This document shows, piece after piece, positions 33,070 to 41,100 of a stretch of DNA of 64,000 nt (its first letter is position 1; each line of letters begins with the position of its first letter). Source of the stretch: Planctomycetota bacterium (lineage in GTDB: Bacteria; Planctomycetota; PUPC01; DSUN01); assembly GCA_035384565.1 (NCBI GenBank), contig DAOOIT010000004.1, positions 85,557 through 149,556 of the forward strand, read 5' to 3'. The notes under the pieces were generated by a model. It was not told the DNA's origin and made no database searches. It saw only the letters and a program-made list of their open reading frames with translations. A program made the position numbers and the translations under genes.

Positions 33070-35538
33070 ATGGTGCGTGGTCGTCTCCCTGGCGCCTTCC
33101 TCACCCTCTGTGTCTGCGCCGCGCTCGCGCTCTCTGGGGCCAGCGCCTCGGCAGGTCTCGTGGCCTACTGGCCTCTCGACGAGGCCGGCGGCCAGGTGGC
33201 CAACGACCAGACCACCGTGAACAACGGCCAGCTCGGCAGCACCGCCGGCGCCGATGCCAACGACCCGACAGTTGGCCAACCAGGCCGCCCCGGCAGCGCC
33301 GGAACGTCCTACGGCTTCGACGGCACGAGCGACTACGTGATCGTGCCCGACCACGCGAGCATCGGCTCCGGCGTCCGCAACGCGCTCACCCTCTCGATGT
33401 GGCTCTACCCCACGACCACGCTCTCCAATAATGGCAACACATATCGAGCCCTGGAGAAGGGCGACGCCTATTTCTTCCTCCAGGGCGACGGCGCCGGCCT
33501 CGGCACCGGCGGCCAGAACTTCCTCATCAAGCAGGGCAACACCAACTACGTGGTGGGCCTCAAGGAGCCACTCGCCGCCAACACCTGGTATCATTTGGCG
33601 GCCACCTTCGACGGCGCGACCAGGGAGATGAAAATCTACCTCAACGGCGGGCTGAAGAACGTCTTCGTCGCCCCCGGAAGCCAGATAGACGACGACGCGC
33701 TGCCGCTGCGGATCGGCTCCGACGATGCCGGCAAGTACTTCCCCGGCCGCATTGACGAGACGGCGATCTTCGACCACGTGCTCTCGAACTACCAGATCAT
33801 CGCCCTGGCCCAGGGCGCCACCCCCAACGCCCTGCCCGCCACGCCGGCGCCGCTCATCACCAGCCTGGCTCGCACAGGCACGGGCCTCGACGTGGATGCG
33901 CCTGTCATCGTACAGGGCGGCTTCGCGGAAAACGCCTTGTCCTTCTCCGATCGCACGCACGAATGGAACGCCCTGCCCGCGGCGCTGCCCGAGCTGGTCG
34001 GCGCCGACTATGTGAAGCTCGGCAACGAAGACCGCTCCGCCAACCCCTTCCGCCTCAACGTGGGCCTCGCCCAGCCGGCCACCGTCTACCTCCTCCGCGA
34101 CAATCGTGTGAGCGGCGCCTCCCTGACCGCGATGAACCAGTGGATGGCCGCCTATGGCTTCTCCGACACAGGCCAGACGCTCTACGCGGACGAAAGCGGC
34201 GACGGCAGCAACAACACCCTGTTCTACATCCACCGCGCCAACTTCCCCGCCGGCAGCGTGGACCTGTTCCAGCAGAACCAGGGCGGCATCAACATGTACG
34301 GCGTCGTGGCCGTGCCCGGGCAGCTTGCCCCCAACGCCCACGTCTACACGCCGCTGGGCACCGGCAAGACCTTCCTCGAGCAGGCCGGCCAAGCCGTCAT
34401 CGAGGCCGAAAACTTCACCAGCCGCGCCACCGAGGGCGTCCACAACTGGCTCGTCGTGCCCGACGAGAGCGCCGGCGCCGGCACCACGATCAACGCACGA
34501 GGGGGTAAGTTCGTTCAGTCCATGCCCGATGCGCTCCTGCCGGGCGGCGGGCCCACCAACCCGCCGTCCATCGAATACCAGGTCCAGATCAGCACGCCCG
34601 GCACCTATCGCGCCTATCTACGGTGGGACGGCAATGGCACCAATGCCACGCTCCAGGGCCAGAGCGACTCGATCTACCTCGACATCAAGGAGATCAAGGA
34701 CGGCGCGGGCGGCGCGGCGGATTGGTACGAGTTGCAGCATGCAGTCAACGGCGACTTCAGCTCGGACCCCTGGGATGGCACGGGGCAGGCCGAGGTGGAC
34801 GTCGCTGGCCCGGCCGATAACGCGATGACGTGGAACTTCGCCACGCCCGGCATCTACACCATCCGCGTGTCCATGCGGGAGGACGGTTCGACGGTGGACG
34901 CGCTGATCCTGCAACTCAGCAGCCTCAGCGCGCCGACCAATCCGGGGCCCGCGGAGTCCGCCTTCTCCAACGGCGTGCCGATCACGCTCGGGTATTCGAA
35001 GCTGGGCGGCGACCCCGACGCCATCCATCCCCTCGGCGTGGCGGGCGGCCTGGCCAACGGCGCGCCCGCCTTTGTGGACGCCCCCGGCGCCTGGCAGAAC
35101 ATCCCGCCCGATCTTCTCGGCGCCGACTACATCCGCACCGAGAACGACGACGCGGGCTACGGCTTCGTGGACTACTCGATCCTGGCCGGCCCCAGCTCCT
35201 ATCTCTACATTTTCCTCGATGACCGCTACATCGCCGCCCACGGCCTGGAGCAGTGGATGCTGGACCTCGGCCTGATCGACACGGGGCTCGACGCGCTGCT
35301 CGACGGCACGCAGCCCTTCTCGATCTTCCAGCGCGGCGAGGCGCTGCCGGCGGGCTCGCCCATCTCGACGTACAGCCTGGGCTACGACCTGAGCCCCGCC
35401 TACAACTTCTACGGCATCGCCGTGGCGGACGTGGCCCTGCTCTTCATCCCCGAGCCCTCCACCTGCGCGCTGGTGGCGCTCGGCGTGTTGGCCCTCGCGC
35501 GCAAGCGGCGTCGGGGTCAGCAGAGGGTTCCGCGGTAG
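33070..35538 (+). CDS. LamG-domain PEP-CTERM exported protein
   Basis: 822 residues. A signal peptide (LPGAFLTLCVCAALALSGASASA) leads into a concanavalin A-like LamG domain at residues 27-235 (LVAYWPLDEAGG, DYVIVPDHASIG, NTWYHLAATFDGATREMKIYLNG, IDETAIFD). From 260 to 760 two related beta-rich blocks alternate (RDNRVSGASLTAMNQWMAAYG, LDDRYIAAHGLEQWMLD share the same pattern), and EYQVQISTPGTYRAYLRWDG resembles a carbohydrate-binding module. The C-terminal FIPEPSTCALVALGVLALARKRRR is the PEP-CTERM signal. AGGAGGT precedes the ATG. The stop lies 22 bp inside the convergent ATPase gene. Likely a surface matrix protein. Confidence 0.87.
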   Translation: MVRGRLPGAFLTLCVCAALALSGASASAGLVAYWPLDEAGGQVANDQTTVNNGQLGSTAGADANDPTVGQPGRPGSAGTSYGFDGTSDYVIVPDHASIGSGVRNALTLSMWLYPTTTLSNNGNTYRALEKGDAYFFLQGDGAGLGTGGQNFLIKQGNTNYVVGLKEPLAANTWYHLAATFDGATREMKIYLNGGLKNVFVAPGSQIDDDALPLRIGSDDAGKYFPGRIDETAIFDHVLSNYQIIALAQGATPNALPATPAPLITSLARTGTGLDVDAPVIVQGGFAENALSFSDRTHEWNALPAALPELVGADYVKLGNEDRSANPFRLNVGLAQPATVYLLRDNRVSGASLTAMNQWMAAYGFSDTGQTLYADESGDGSNNTLFYIHRANFPAGSVDLFQQNQGGINMYGVVAVPGQLAPNAHVYTPLGTGKTFLEQAGQAVIEAENFTSRATEGVHNWLVVPDESAGAGTTINARGGKFVQSMPDALLPGGGPTNPPSIEYQVQISTPGTYRAYLRWDGNGTNATLQGQSDSIYLDIKEIKDGAGGAADWYELQHAVNGDFSSDPWDGTGQAEVDVAGPADNAMTWNFATPGIYTIRVSMREDGSTVDALILQLSSLSAPTNPGPAESAFSNGVPITLGYSKLGGDPDAIHPLGVAGGLANGAPAFVDAPGAWQNIPPDLLGADYIRTENDDAGYGFVDYSILAGPSSYLYIFLDDRYIAAHGLEQWMLDLGLIDTGLDALLDGTQPFSIFQRGEALPAGSPISTYSLGYDLSPAYNFYGIAVADVALLFIPEPSTCALVALGVLALARKRRRGQQRVPR

Positions 35539-36284
35539 AAGGCGAGGGCCTTGCGCCTCACGGCCTGGGCGTCGGCATCGCCCTCGGCCACCAGCCGGTG
35601 CATGAACCCCACGTACGGCTCCAACCCGTCGCAATCGTGCCCATCGCCCACGCGCTCGAAGGCATCGGAGCGCTCGTTCCAGCGGAACAGCAGGCGGTGG
35701 CCGCCTGCCCCGTCGGCCTCGTGGAAGGCGGCGACCCGCCGGAGCACGCCTCGCGGCCCCGGCCGCACGTGCATGAAGAGGACGAGGCCCACGCGCCCCA
35801 GCGCCTCGCGGCTCACGCCCAGAGGCGGCGAGCACAGGATGTCGGCGAGTTCGTCGAGCGTGTCGGCGTGCAGGCACGAGGCCACGCGGCGCGGCCCTCC
35901 GACGAGCGCGAGAAAATCGGCCACGGCGCGCCCCCAGAGGTAGCCGTACCAGTGGCCCGAGCCGATCTCGTGGGCCAGATAGCACAGGGGGGCCTCGGCC
36001 GGCCTGGCGCCGGCCTCGGCGACCACGCCGGGATGGTCCACGGTCACGATCCGCGTGCCGGGCGGCAGCAGGTGGAGGAGGGAGGCCATGAGGGTCGTCT
36101 TGCCCGCGCCGCCGGGCCGCGCGCCCGTGAGCAGCGAGGCGCCGCCGGCCACCGCCCGCATGGCCACGGCCGCCATCTCGACGCTCAGCGTGCCCGCGCG
36201 AATCAGGTCCACGATGCTCAACGTGCGCCCGCCCCGCTGGTTGAGCGCCTCGATCTGCTCGTGATTGTGCCGCTCGATCTCCAC
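35517..36284 (-). CDS. Stand-alone PilT/VirB11-type secretion ATPase domain
   Basis: 255 residues. P-loop GARPGGAGKTTLM (GKT at 61-63), VDHPGVVAEAG, a HEIGSGHWYGYLWG stretch where the Walker B glutamate should lie, and a histidine-box-like SCLHADTLDEL. It has only the C-terminal ATPase half; the N-terminal domain of secretion ATPases is missing, and no pilin or secretion genes are near. GTG start follows AGGAGG by 5 bases. The gene overlaps the end of the PEP-CTERM gene by 22 bp. It could be a degraded remnant, or a small ATPase with a different role. Confidence 0.75.
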   Translation of the reverse strand: MEIERHNHEQIEALNQRGGRTLSIVDLIRAGTLSVEMAAVAMRAVAGGASLLTGARPGGAGKTTLMASLLHLLPPGTRIVTVDHPGVVAEAGARPAEAPLCYLAHEIGSGHWYGYLWGRAVADFLALVGGPRRVASCLHADTLDELADILCSPPLGVSREALGRVGLVLFMHVRPGPRGVLRRVAAFHEADGAGGHRLLFRWNERSDAFERVGDGHDCDGLEPYVGFMHRLVAEGDADAQAVRRKALAFYRGTLC

Positions 36285-36317
36285 GGCATCCTCCTGTGGG
36301 GGGAGACTGGCGCAGAA

Positions 36318-36469
36318 GGAACACTTCAGGCGAATGAAGCGGGGCCTCCGGCGCGCGCCTCCGAAGGTGAGGCAGTTCGTAGTGCGGGCTTCAGCCCGTC
36401 CTGGACGTTGACGATACCACGGCCTGAAGACCGCACTACAAACTCCGCTTCTTTCGGCGGAAGTGTCCC
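36318..36469. repeat. MITE-like element with family A core
   Basis: The 25-bp ends (36318-36342 and 36445-36469) are inverted copies with four differences. They enclose the family A inverted repeat 36375-36443 (arms GTTCGTAGTGCGGGCTTCAG). This is the fullest copy of family A in the window. Confidence 0.75.
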
Positions 36470-36524
36470 GCGCAGAGCATCATAGGCGAAGCTCGGCCCC
36501 GGAGCAAGCGGGCGGCGAGGGCCT

Positions 36525-36774
36525 GGGTGTGGGCCGGAGTTGTGGGTAGGGTGATTGTCTCTGGAGCCTGAAGGGCTCGCATGGGATAGCCCAGGGCAAC
36601 GCCCTGGGTTCAGCGGGATCCACGAGTCCAGCCCTGAAGGGGCGAGATAGAAGCTCTCGATTCCGCCCTGTCAGGGCTGCCGCGGGGCGGTCTTGTTCCC
36701 AGGGCGTTGCCCTGGGCTATCCTATTTCGCTCCTTCGGAGCTCCCGCGGCCACCTGCAATTCCGGCCCACACCC
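36525..36774. mobile_element. 250-bp MITE-like element, copy 1
   Basis: Ends are a 24-bp terminal inverted repeat beginning GGGTGTGGGCCGGAATTGT. Inside, CCCAGGGCAACGCCCTGGG and CCCAGGGCGTTGCCCTGGG are inverted partners. A second 250-bp copy lies at 56616-56865, about 95% identical by eye. No transposase is encoded. Confidence 0.9.
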
Positions 36775-36873
36775 CGAGGGCCTCTGCAAGTTGACCGTGT
36801 CGGCCGGATCGGCTATACTCCTCGGCGGTCGGAGCGTCGTGTGGCTCCGGCCCTTCCCCCCCAGGTCGGATGC

Positions 36874-38682
36874 ATGATGCGCACGTTGCCTGGCTCGCGA
36901 ATGTTGTGGGTTCTGGGAGCCTGCGTGCTCAGCGCCGCGCTGCTGCGCCTGAGCGACCCGGTGCCGGGTCTGTGGCCCTTGGCCTGGGTGGCGCTGGTGC
37001 CGTGGTTCCTGGTGCTGCGCGAGGCGAGCGGGGGCCAGGCATTTCTGGGCAGCGTGGTGATGGGGGGCCTGGCGGCGGGGCTGGGCCTGTCGTGGCAGTA
37101 CCTGGTCACGGTGGCCGGCGGCATCGGGGTCACGCTGTATGTGGGCTTCTACTACGTGCTGTTCGCGTGGCTCGTGCGTGCGGCGACGCGGCGGTTGCGG
37201 GCGCCCTTCTTGCTGGCCGCCCCCGTGTTGTGGGTGGGCTGCGATTACCTGCGGAGCTTCGCGCTCACGGGCTTCCCGTGGCTCTTCATCGGCCACACGC
37301 AGTTCCCCTTCAAGGCGGTGGTGCAGGTGTCGGACCTCTTCGGCGCCTATGCGGTGAGCTTCGTGGTGGTGGCGGTGAACGCGCTGGCGGCCGAGGCAGT
37401 GCGCGCGGCCTGGCGGGGCGAGATGCCGCGGCGTCTCGTGGCAGGCGGGGCGGCGGTGCTGGCGCTCGTGGCGGCGACCCTCGGCTACGGCGTATGGCGG
37501 CTGGCCACGCTGGAGATGCGCGAGGGGCCCCTCGTCGGCGTCGTGCAGGGCAACGTGCCGCAGGAGGTCAAGAACGAGCTGTCGCTGGACAACATTGCGC
37601 GGATCTTCCGCGAGCACCGCGAGCTGACGCTGCGGCTGCCGGCCCTCGCAGGCGGCCAGCCGCTGGGCCTCGCCGTGTGGCCCGAGACGATGGTGCAGCT
37701 TCCCCTCAACCGCGGCGAGTACCCCGTGATCCGAGACTACCGGACCGCGATCGCGGACCTCGCGGCCCTGCTGCGTTGCCCCCTTCTCATCGGCGCGCAC
37801 GCGGAGTTTGGCGTGGACCGCACCATCGAGGCGGAGGCCGACGGCACGGTGAGGAACGTCACCGACGGCGAGATCACCACCGAGGACCGCGCCTACCTGA
37901 TGCCGCACTATGCCGGGGACGAGCCGGGCCGGGCGCCCGTCCGCAGGGTGCTCGTGGCCGAGGGCCAGGCGGTGCGCAAGGGCCAGCCGCTCGTCGAGTA
38001 TGAGAGCCTCGTGTACAACAGCGCCTATCTCTTCCGGCCCGGCGAGATGCCCGCTCCGGCCGACCGCTACGACAAGACCCATCTTGTGCCTTTCGGCGAG
38101 TACATGCCGTTGCCTGGCCTGCTGTGGTTCCTGCGCCAGGTGGTGCCCTACGGCAAGGGCTTCTCGGCGGGCGACGCCTTGCGGCTGCTGCGCGTGGGCG
38201 ACACGCGATTCGGCGTGCTGATCTGCTTCGAGAGCGGGTTCCCCGCGCTCTCGCGCGGCTACGTGGTGCGGCCCGACGGGGAGGGGGCGGATTTCCTGAT
38301 CAACATTTCGAACGACGGCTGGTTCAAGGGCAGCCACGAGCTGGACCAGCACCTGGCCATCTGCGGCTTCCGCGCGGTGGAGTTCCGCATCGGCATCGTG
38401 CGGGCCGTCAACAGCGGCATCTCGGCCATTCTGGACCCGGCCGGCCGCATCCGCCAGGTGGTCACCGACGCCCGCGGCCGCCGGCGGCTGGTCTCGGGCG
38501 TGGCCGTGGGGCGCGTGCCGCTGCGGCAGGGCCTCACCTTCTATGCCCGGCACGGCGACGTGCTGGCGCGCCCGTGCCTTCTCCTCACCGGAGTCGTCTT
38601 CCTGGTTGCGCTGGCCGCGCGGGTGGTTGGCAAGGCGCGGCGTCCAAGCAGCGGCGGAGCAGGCTCCGGGGTAGCTGGATAG
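36874..38682 (+). CDS. lnt: Apolipoprotein N-acyltransferase with an inserted segment
   Basis: 602 residues, about 90 longer than typical. Residues 1-210 hold several membrane helices. The nitrilase-like catalytic domain follows: Glu in LAVWPETMVQL (E271), Lys in YDKTHLVPFGEY (K401) and Cys in LICFESGFP (C451). These are the Glu-Lys-Cys triad of Lnt, which adds the third acyl chain to lipoproteins. The E-to-K distance is about 130 residues against about 70 usually, because of an insertion at about 310-375 that includes VLVAEGQAVRKGQPL, resembling a biotinyl/lipoyl-type hairpin. A second methionine directly follows the first. No strong ribosome site is seen. Confidence 0.9.
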   Translation: MMRTLPGSRMLWVLGACVLSAALLRLSDPVPGLWPLAWVALVPWFLVLREASGGQAFLGSVVMGGLAAGLGLSWQYLVTVAGGIGVTLYVGFYYVLFAWLVRAATRRLRAPFLLAAPVLWVGCDYLRSFALTGFPWLFIGHTQFPFKAVVQVSDLFGAYAVSFVVVAVNALAAEAVRAAWRGEMPRRLVAGGAAVLALVAATLGYGVWRLATLEMREGPLVGVVQGNVPQEVKNELSLDNIARIFREHRELTLRLPALAGGQPLGLAVWPETMVQLPLNRGEYPVIRDYRTAIADLAALLRCPLLIGAHAEFGVDRTIEAEADGTVRNVTDGEITTEDRAYLMPHYAGDEPGRAPVRRVLVAEGQAVRKGQPLVEYESLVYNSAYLFRPGEMPAPADRYDKTHLVPFGEYMPLPGLLWFLRQVVPYGKGFSAGDALRLLRVGDTRFGVLICFESGFPALSRGYVVRPDGEGADFLINISNDGWFKGSHELDQHLAICGFRAVEFRIGIVRAVNSGISAILDPAGRIRQVVTDARGRRRLVSGVAVGRVPLRQGLTFYARHGDVLARPCLLLTGVVFLVALAARVVGKARRPSSGGAGSGVAG

Positions 38683-38937
38683 CTCGCCACGATTCCCGGT
38701 CGTTGTGGTCACAAGCGTCCCGCGCATGGTCGTCGCCGGGAGGGCCTCCGGCCGGCAAGCGGGACGCTTGCCGCTACAAGACCTCCATGGTGTGCCCGGA
38801 CGGTTGGCAGAGAATCGTGGCGGGTTATCTGGGCCGCAGGAAGCCAGGCTACGGGCTGAAGCCCGCACTACGAGCAGGCGCCTTGGGGGGCGTGCTCGAC
38901 CTGCATGCTCCGAATCGCTGAAGCCCGTCTGGGGCTG
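38683..38937. other. Repeat-rich spacer after lnt
   Basis: 255 bp. CAAGCGTCCCGC (38711-38722) faces GCGGGACGCTTG (38758-38769), a 12-bp inverted pair. A half copy of the family A repeat lies at 38849-38874. No gene is supported. Confidence 0.55.
38849..38874. repeat. Half copy of family A inverted repeat
   Basis: CTACGGGCTGAAGCCCGCACTA matches one arm plus core of the element at 36375-36443, in the opposite orientation. Confidence 0.6.
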
Positions 38938-39549
38938 CTACGCGCCTCGGGCCGCGGCCACGAAGTCGCGAATCTTCGCCGGGTCCTTTCGGCCCGGCTC
39001 GGCTTCGACGCCGCTGGAGACGTCCACGCCGTAAGGGCGCACGCGGCGGATGGCCTCGGCCACGGTGTCGGGCCGCAGGCCGCCAGCCAGGATGATGCGG
39101 CCGAGCGCCGTGGCCTGCGCCGCCAGCGCCCAGTCGAGCGGCACGCCGGTGCCGCCGCGCTTGCCCGCCACCCGGGCATCCAGGAGGTAGGCCGCCGCGG
39201 GGTAGCCCCTGAGCGCGTCGAGGTCGGCCTCCTCGCCGATGTGGAACGCCTTGATCACGCACAGGCCGGCCAGTTGGCGGGCGAGGTCGGGCGCCTCGTC
39301 GCCGTGAAGCTGCACGGTGCCGATGCCGAGGGTGCCGCACGTCGCGCGAATACGCTCGGGAGCCTCGTTGACGAAGAGGGCGACGGGCGTGACGAGGGGC
39401 GGCAGCGCGGCGAGGATGGCCCACGCTTGCTCCAAGGTCACCCGCCGCGGGCTCTCGGCGAAGACGAGGCCGATGGCGTCGGCCCCGGCGTCGGCCGCGG
39501 CCAGGGCGTCCTCGGGCCGTGTGATGCCGCAGATTTTCACGCGTATCAC
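38938..39549 (-). CDS. trpF: Phosphoribosylanthranilate isomerase
   Basis: 203 residues, full length for the TIM-barrel enzyme of tryptophan synthesis (PRA to CdRP). VKICGITRPED carries the catalytic Cys7; the phosphate-binding loop is IILAGGLRPDTV and GVDVSSGVE(AEPGRKD) supplies the second site including Asp. Its ATG overlaps the stop of murD in the sequence ATGA, so translation is coupled. No other trp gene is adjacent, an unusual partner for a cell-wall gene. It is soluble. Confidence 0.95.
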   Translation of the reverse strand: MIRVKICGITRPEDALAAADAGADAIGLVFAESPRRVTLEQAWAILAALPPLVTPVALFVNEAPERIRATCGTLGIGTVQLHGDEAPDLARQLAGLCVIKAFHIGEEADLDALRGYPAAAYLLDARVAGKRGGTGVPLDWALAAQATALGRIILAGGLRPDTVAEAIRRVRPYGVDVSSGVEAEPGRKDPAKIRDFVAAARGA

Positions 39550-40928
39550 GACGAAAGCTCCCTCACGAGTCGCTTGAAGATCGCCCCGCGCTGCTCGTAG
39601 TTCTCGAACATGTCGTAGCTGGCGCAGGCGGGCGAGAGGAGCACGACGTCGCCCGGCGCGGCCAGGTCGCGCGCGGCGCGCACGGCGGCGGCGAAGTCGC
39701 GGCCCGCCTGGCGTGTGGGCACCTGGCCGTGGGCGGCAATGGCCTCGGCGATCTTCCCTGCGGTGGCGCCGATGAGCACGGCGGCCTTGGCCCGGCGGCA
39801 GATGGCCCGGCCGAACTCGTCGAAGGGCAGGTGTTTGTCGTAGCCGCCGGCGATGAGCACGACCGGCTCGTCGAATGCCTCGACGCCCGCGATGGCGGCC
39901 TCGGGCGTGGTGGCCTTCGAGTCATTGTAGTAGGCCACGCCGCCGAGCGATCGCACGAACTCGAGGCGGTGCTCGAGGCCGCGGAAGGCGGCCATGCGCG
40001 GGCCGATGGCCTCGAGGGGCACGCCGCACAGCACGGCCGCGCCGGCGGCGGCGAGGGCGTTGCCCACGTTGTGGTCGCCGCGGAGCACGAGGTCGGCGCG
40101 TCGGAAAAGAGGGCAGGGGGGGCCGCCGTCGCGCCAGAGGGCTTGCTCCCCCTCCAGCCACGCGCCGCGCGCGACCGGGCCGCGGGTGGAGAAGAGGAAC
40201 TTGCCGCCGCCCCCGAGAGCCGTCCACGTGGAGACGACGGGGCAGTCGGCGTTGAGCAGCGCCGCGTCGCCCTCGCGTTGGTGCAGCAGGATGGGCTGCT
40301 TGGCGCGGGCGTAGTTCGCCATCGTGTGGTGGCGGTCGAGGTGATTGGGCCGCAGGTTGAGCACGACGCTCACGGCGGGGCTCAGGCCGGTCCACTCCAG
40401 GCGCTCGAGTTGGAAGCTCGACAGCTCGAGCACCACGAGGTCGTCGGGGCCGATGGCGTCGAGTTCCTCCAGCAGCGAACGGCCGATGTTGCCGCCGAGC
40501 CAGGCGCGGCGCGGCCCGGCCTCGAGCAGGTGGGCGGCGAGGCTGGCCGCGGTGGACTTGCCGTTGCTGCCGGTGACGCCGACGATCTTCGCCGGGCAGA
40601 GCTTGAAGAACAGGTTGATCTCGGTTTCGAGCGGCACCCCGGCCTCGCGAGCTTTGGCCAGGAAGGGCGAGTCGTCGGGCACGGCGGGGTTCACCACCAC
40701 GAGGTTGGCGTCGGTGAAATCCGCATCCACGTGGCCGCCGAGGTGGTACGTGATGGGCAGCCCGTCGAGCTTGGCGATGGAATCGGCCAGGGCGGCGGCG
40801 TCCTTGACGTCGGTGGCCGTCACGCGGGCGCCCTGTTGCGCGAGGAACCGGGCCACACCCACGCCGCCGCCGAAGAGGCCGATGCCCATCACCGTCACGC
40901 GCTTGCCTGCGAGGTCTGCCGAACGCAT
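39546..40928 (-). CDS. murD: UDP-N-acetylmuramoylalanine-D-glutamate ligase
   Basis: 460 residues, usual length. VTVMGIGLFGGGVGVAR is the N-terminal nucleotide-binding region. GVTGSNGKSTAAS (GKST at 123-126) is the Mur ligase ATP loop, HLDRHHTMANYARAK holds the catalytic His region, and LIAGGYDKHLPF, VVLLSPACASYDMF(ENY) complete the domain pattern. It adds D-glutamate to UDP-MurNAc-L-Ala in peptidoglycan assembly, cytosolic. The rest of the mur-dcw cluster is not present here, so this murD stands alone with trpF. The promoter at 40974-41001 precedes it. Confidence 0.96.
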   Translation of the reverse strand: MRSADLAGKRVTVMGIGLFGGGVGVARFLAQQGARVTATDVKDAAALADSIAKLDGLPITYHLGGHVDADFTDANLVVVNPAVPDDSPFLAKAREAGVPLETEINLFFKLCPAKIVGVTGSNGKSTAASLAAHLLEAGPRRAWLGGNIGRSLLEELDAIGPDDLVVLELSSFQLERLEWTGLSPAVSVVLNLRPNHLDRHHTMANYARAKQPILLHQREGDAALLNADCPVVSTWTALGGGGKFLFSTRGPVARGAWLEGEQALWRDGGPPCPLFRRADLVLRGDHNVGNALAAAGAAVLCGVPLEAIGPRMAAFRGLEHRLEFVRSLGGVAYYNDSKATTPEAAIAGVEAFDEPVVLIAGGYDKHLPFDEFGRAICRRAKAAVLIGATAGKIAEAIAAHGQVPTRQAGRDFAAAVRAARDLAAPGDVVLLSPACASYDMFENYEQRGAIFKRLVRELSS

Positions 40929-40973
40929 GGCCCTGTCCGTCTCCGTCGGGGGATCGCTCGAGGAGGCACGCGC

Positions 40974-41001
40974 AGTATAGCCAAAAGCGGTCGGGGGTCA
41001 A
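40974..41001 (-). promoter_or_regulatory. Sigma-70-like promoter for murD-trpF
   Basis: On the minus strand: TTGACC (41001-40996), 16-bp spacer, TATACT (40979-40974), 46 bp before the murD ATG. Divergent from the promoter at 41022-41050. Confidence 0.65.
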
Positions 41002-41021
41002 CCGAGGTTTGCGCTCGCGGC

Positions 41022-41050
41022 TTGACACGCTCGCGCCGCGGCGGTATTCT
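41022..41050 (+). promoter_or_regulatory. Sigma-70-like promoter for the 41101 gene
   Basis: TTGACA (41022-41027), 17-bp spacer, TATTCT (41045-41050), 51 bp before the ATG. Both boxes are close to consensus. Confidence 0.7.
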
Positions 41051-41100
41051 CCCGGTCAGGGGCCACGACGGGTTCCCGGCACGGCAGGAGGAGCATTCGT

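Larger units (their letters stand above)
36285..36873. other. 590-bp spacer with two MITE-like elements
   Basis: No gene is supported. Position 36318-36469 is a nested inverted repeat containing family A, and 36525-36774 is a 250-bp MITE-like copy. The remaining 100 bp before the lnt gene hold nothing recognised. Confidence 0.75.

Noticed and set aside
33049..34443. 464-codon minus-strand frame opposite the LamG-PEP-CTERM gene
   Set aside because: No motif; shadow of the real coding frame.
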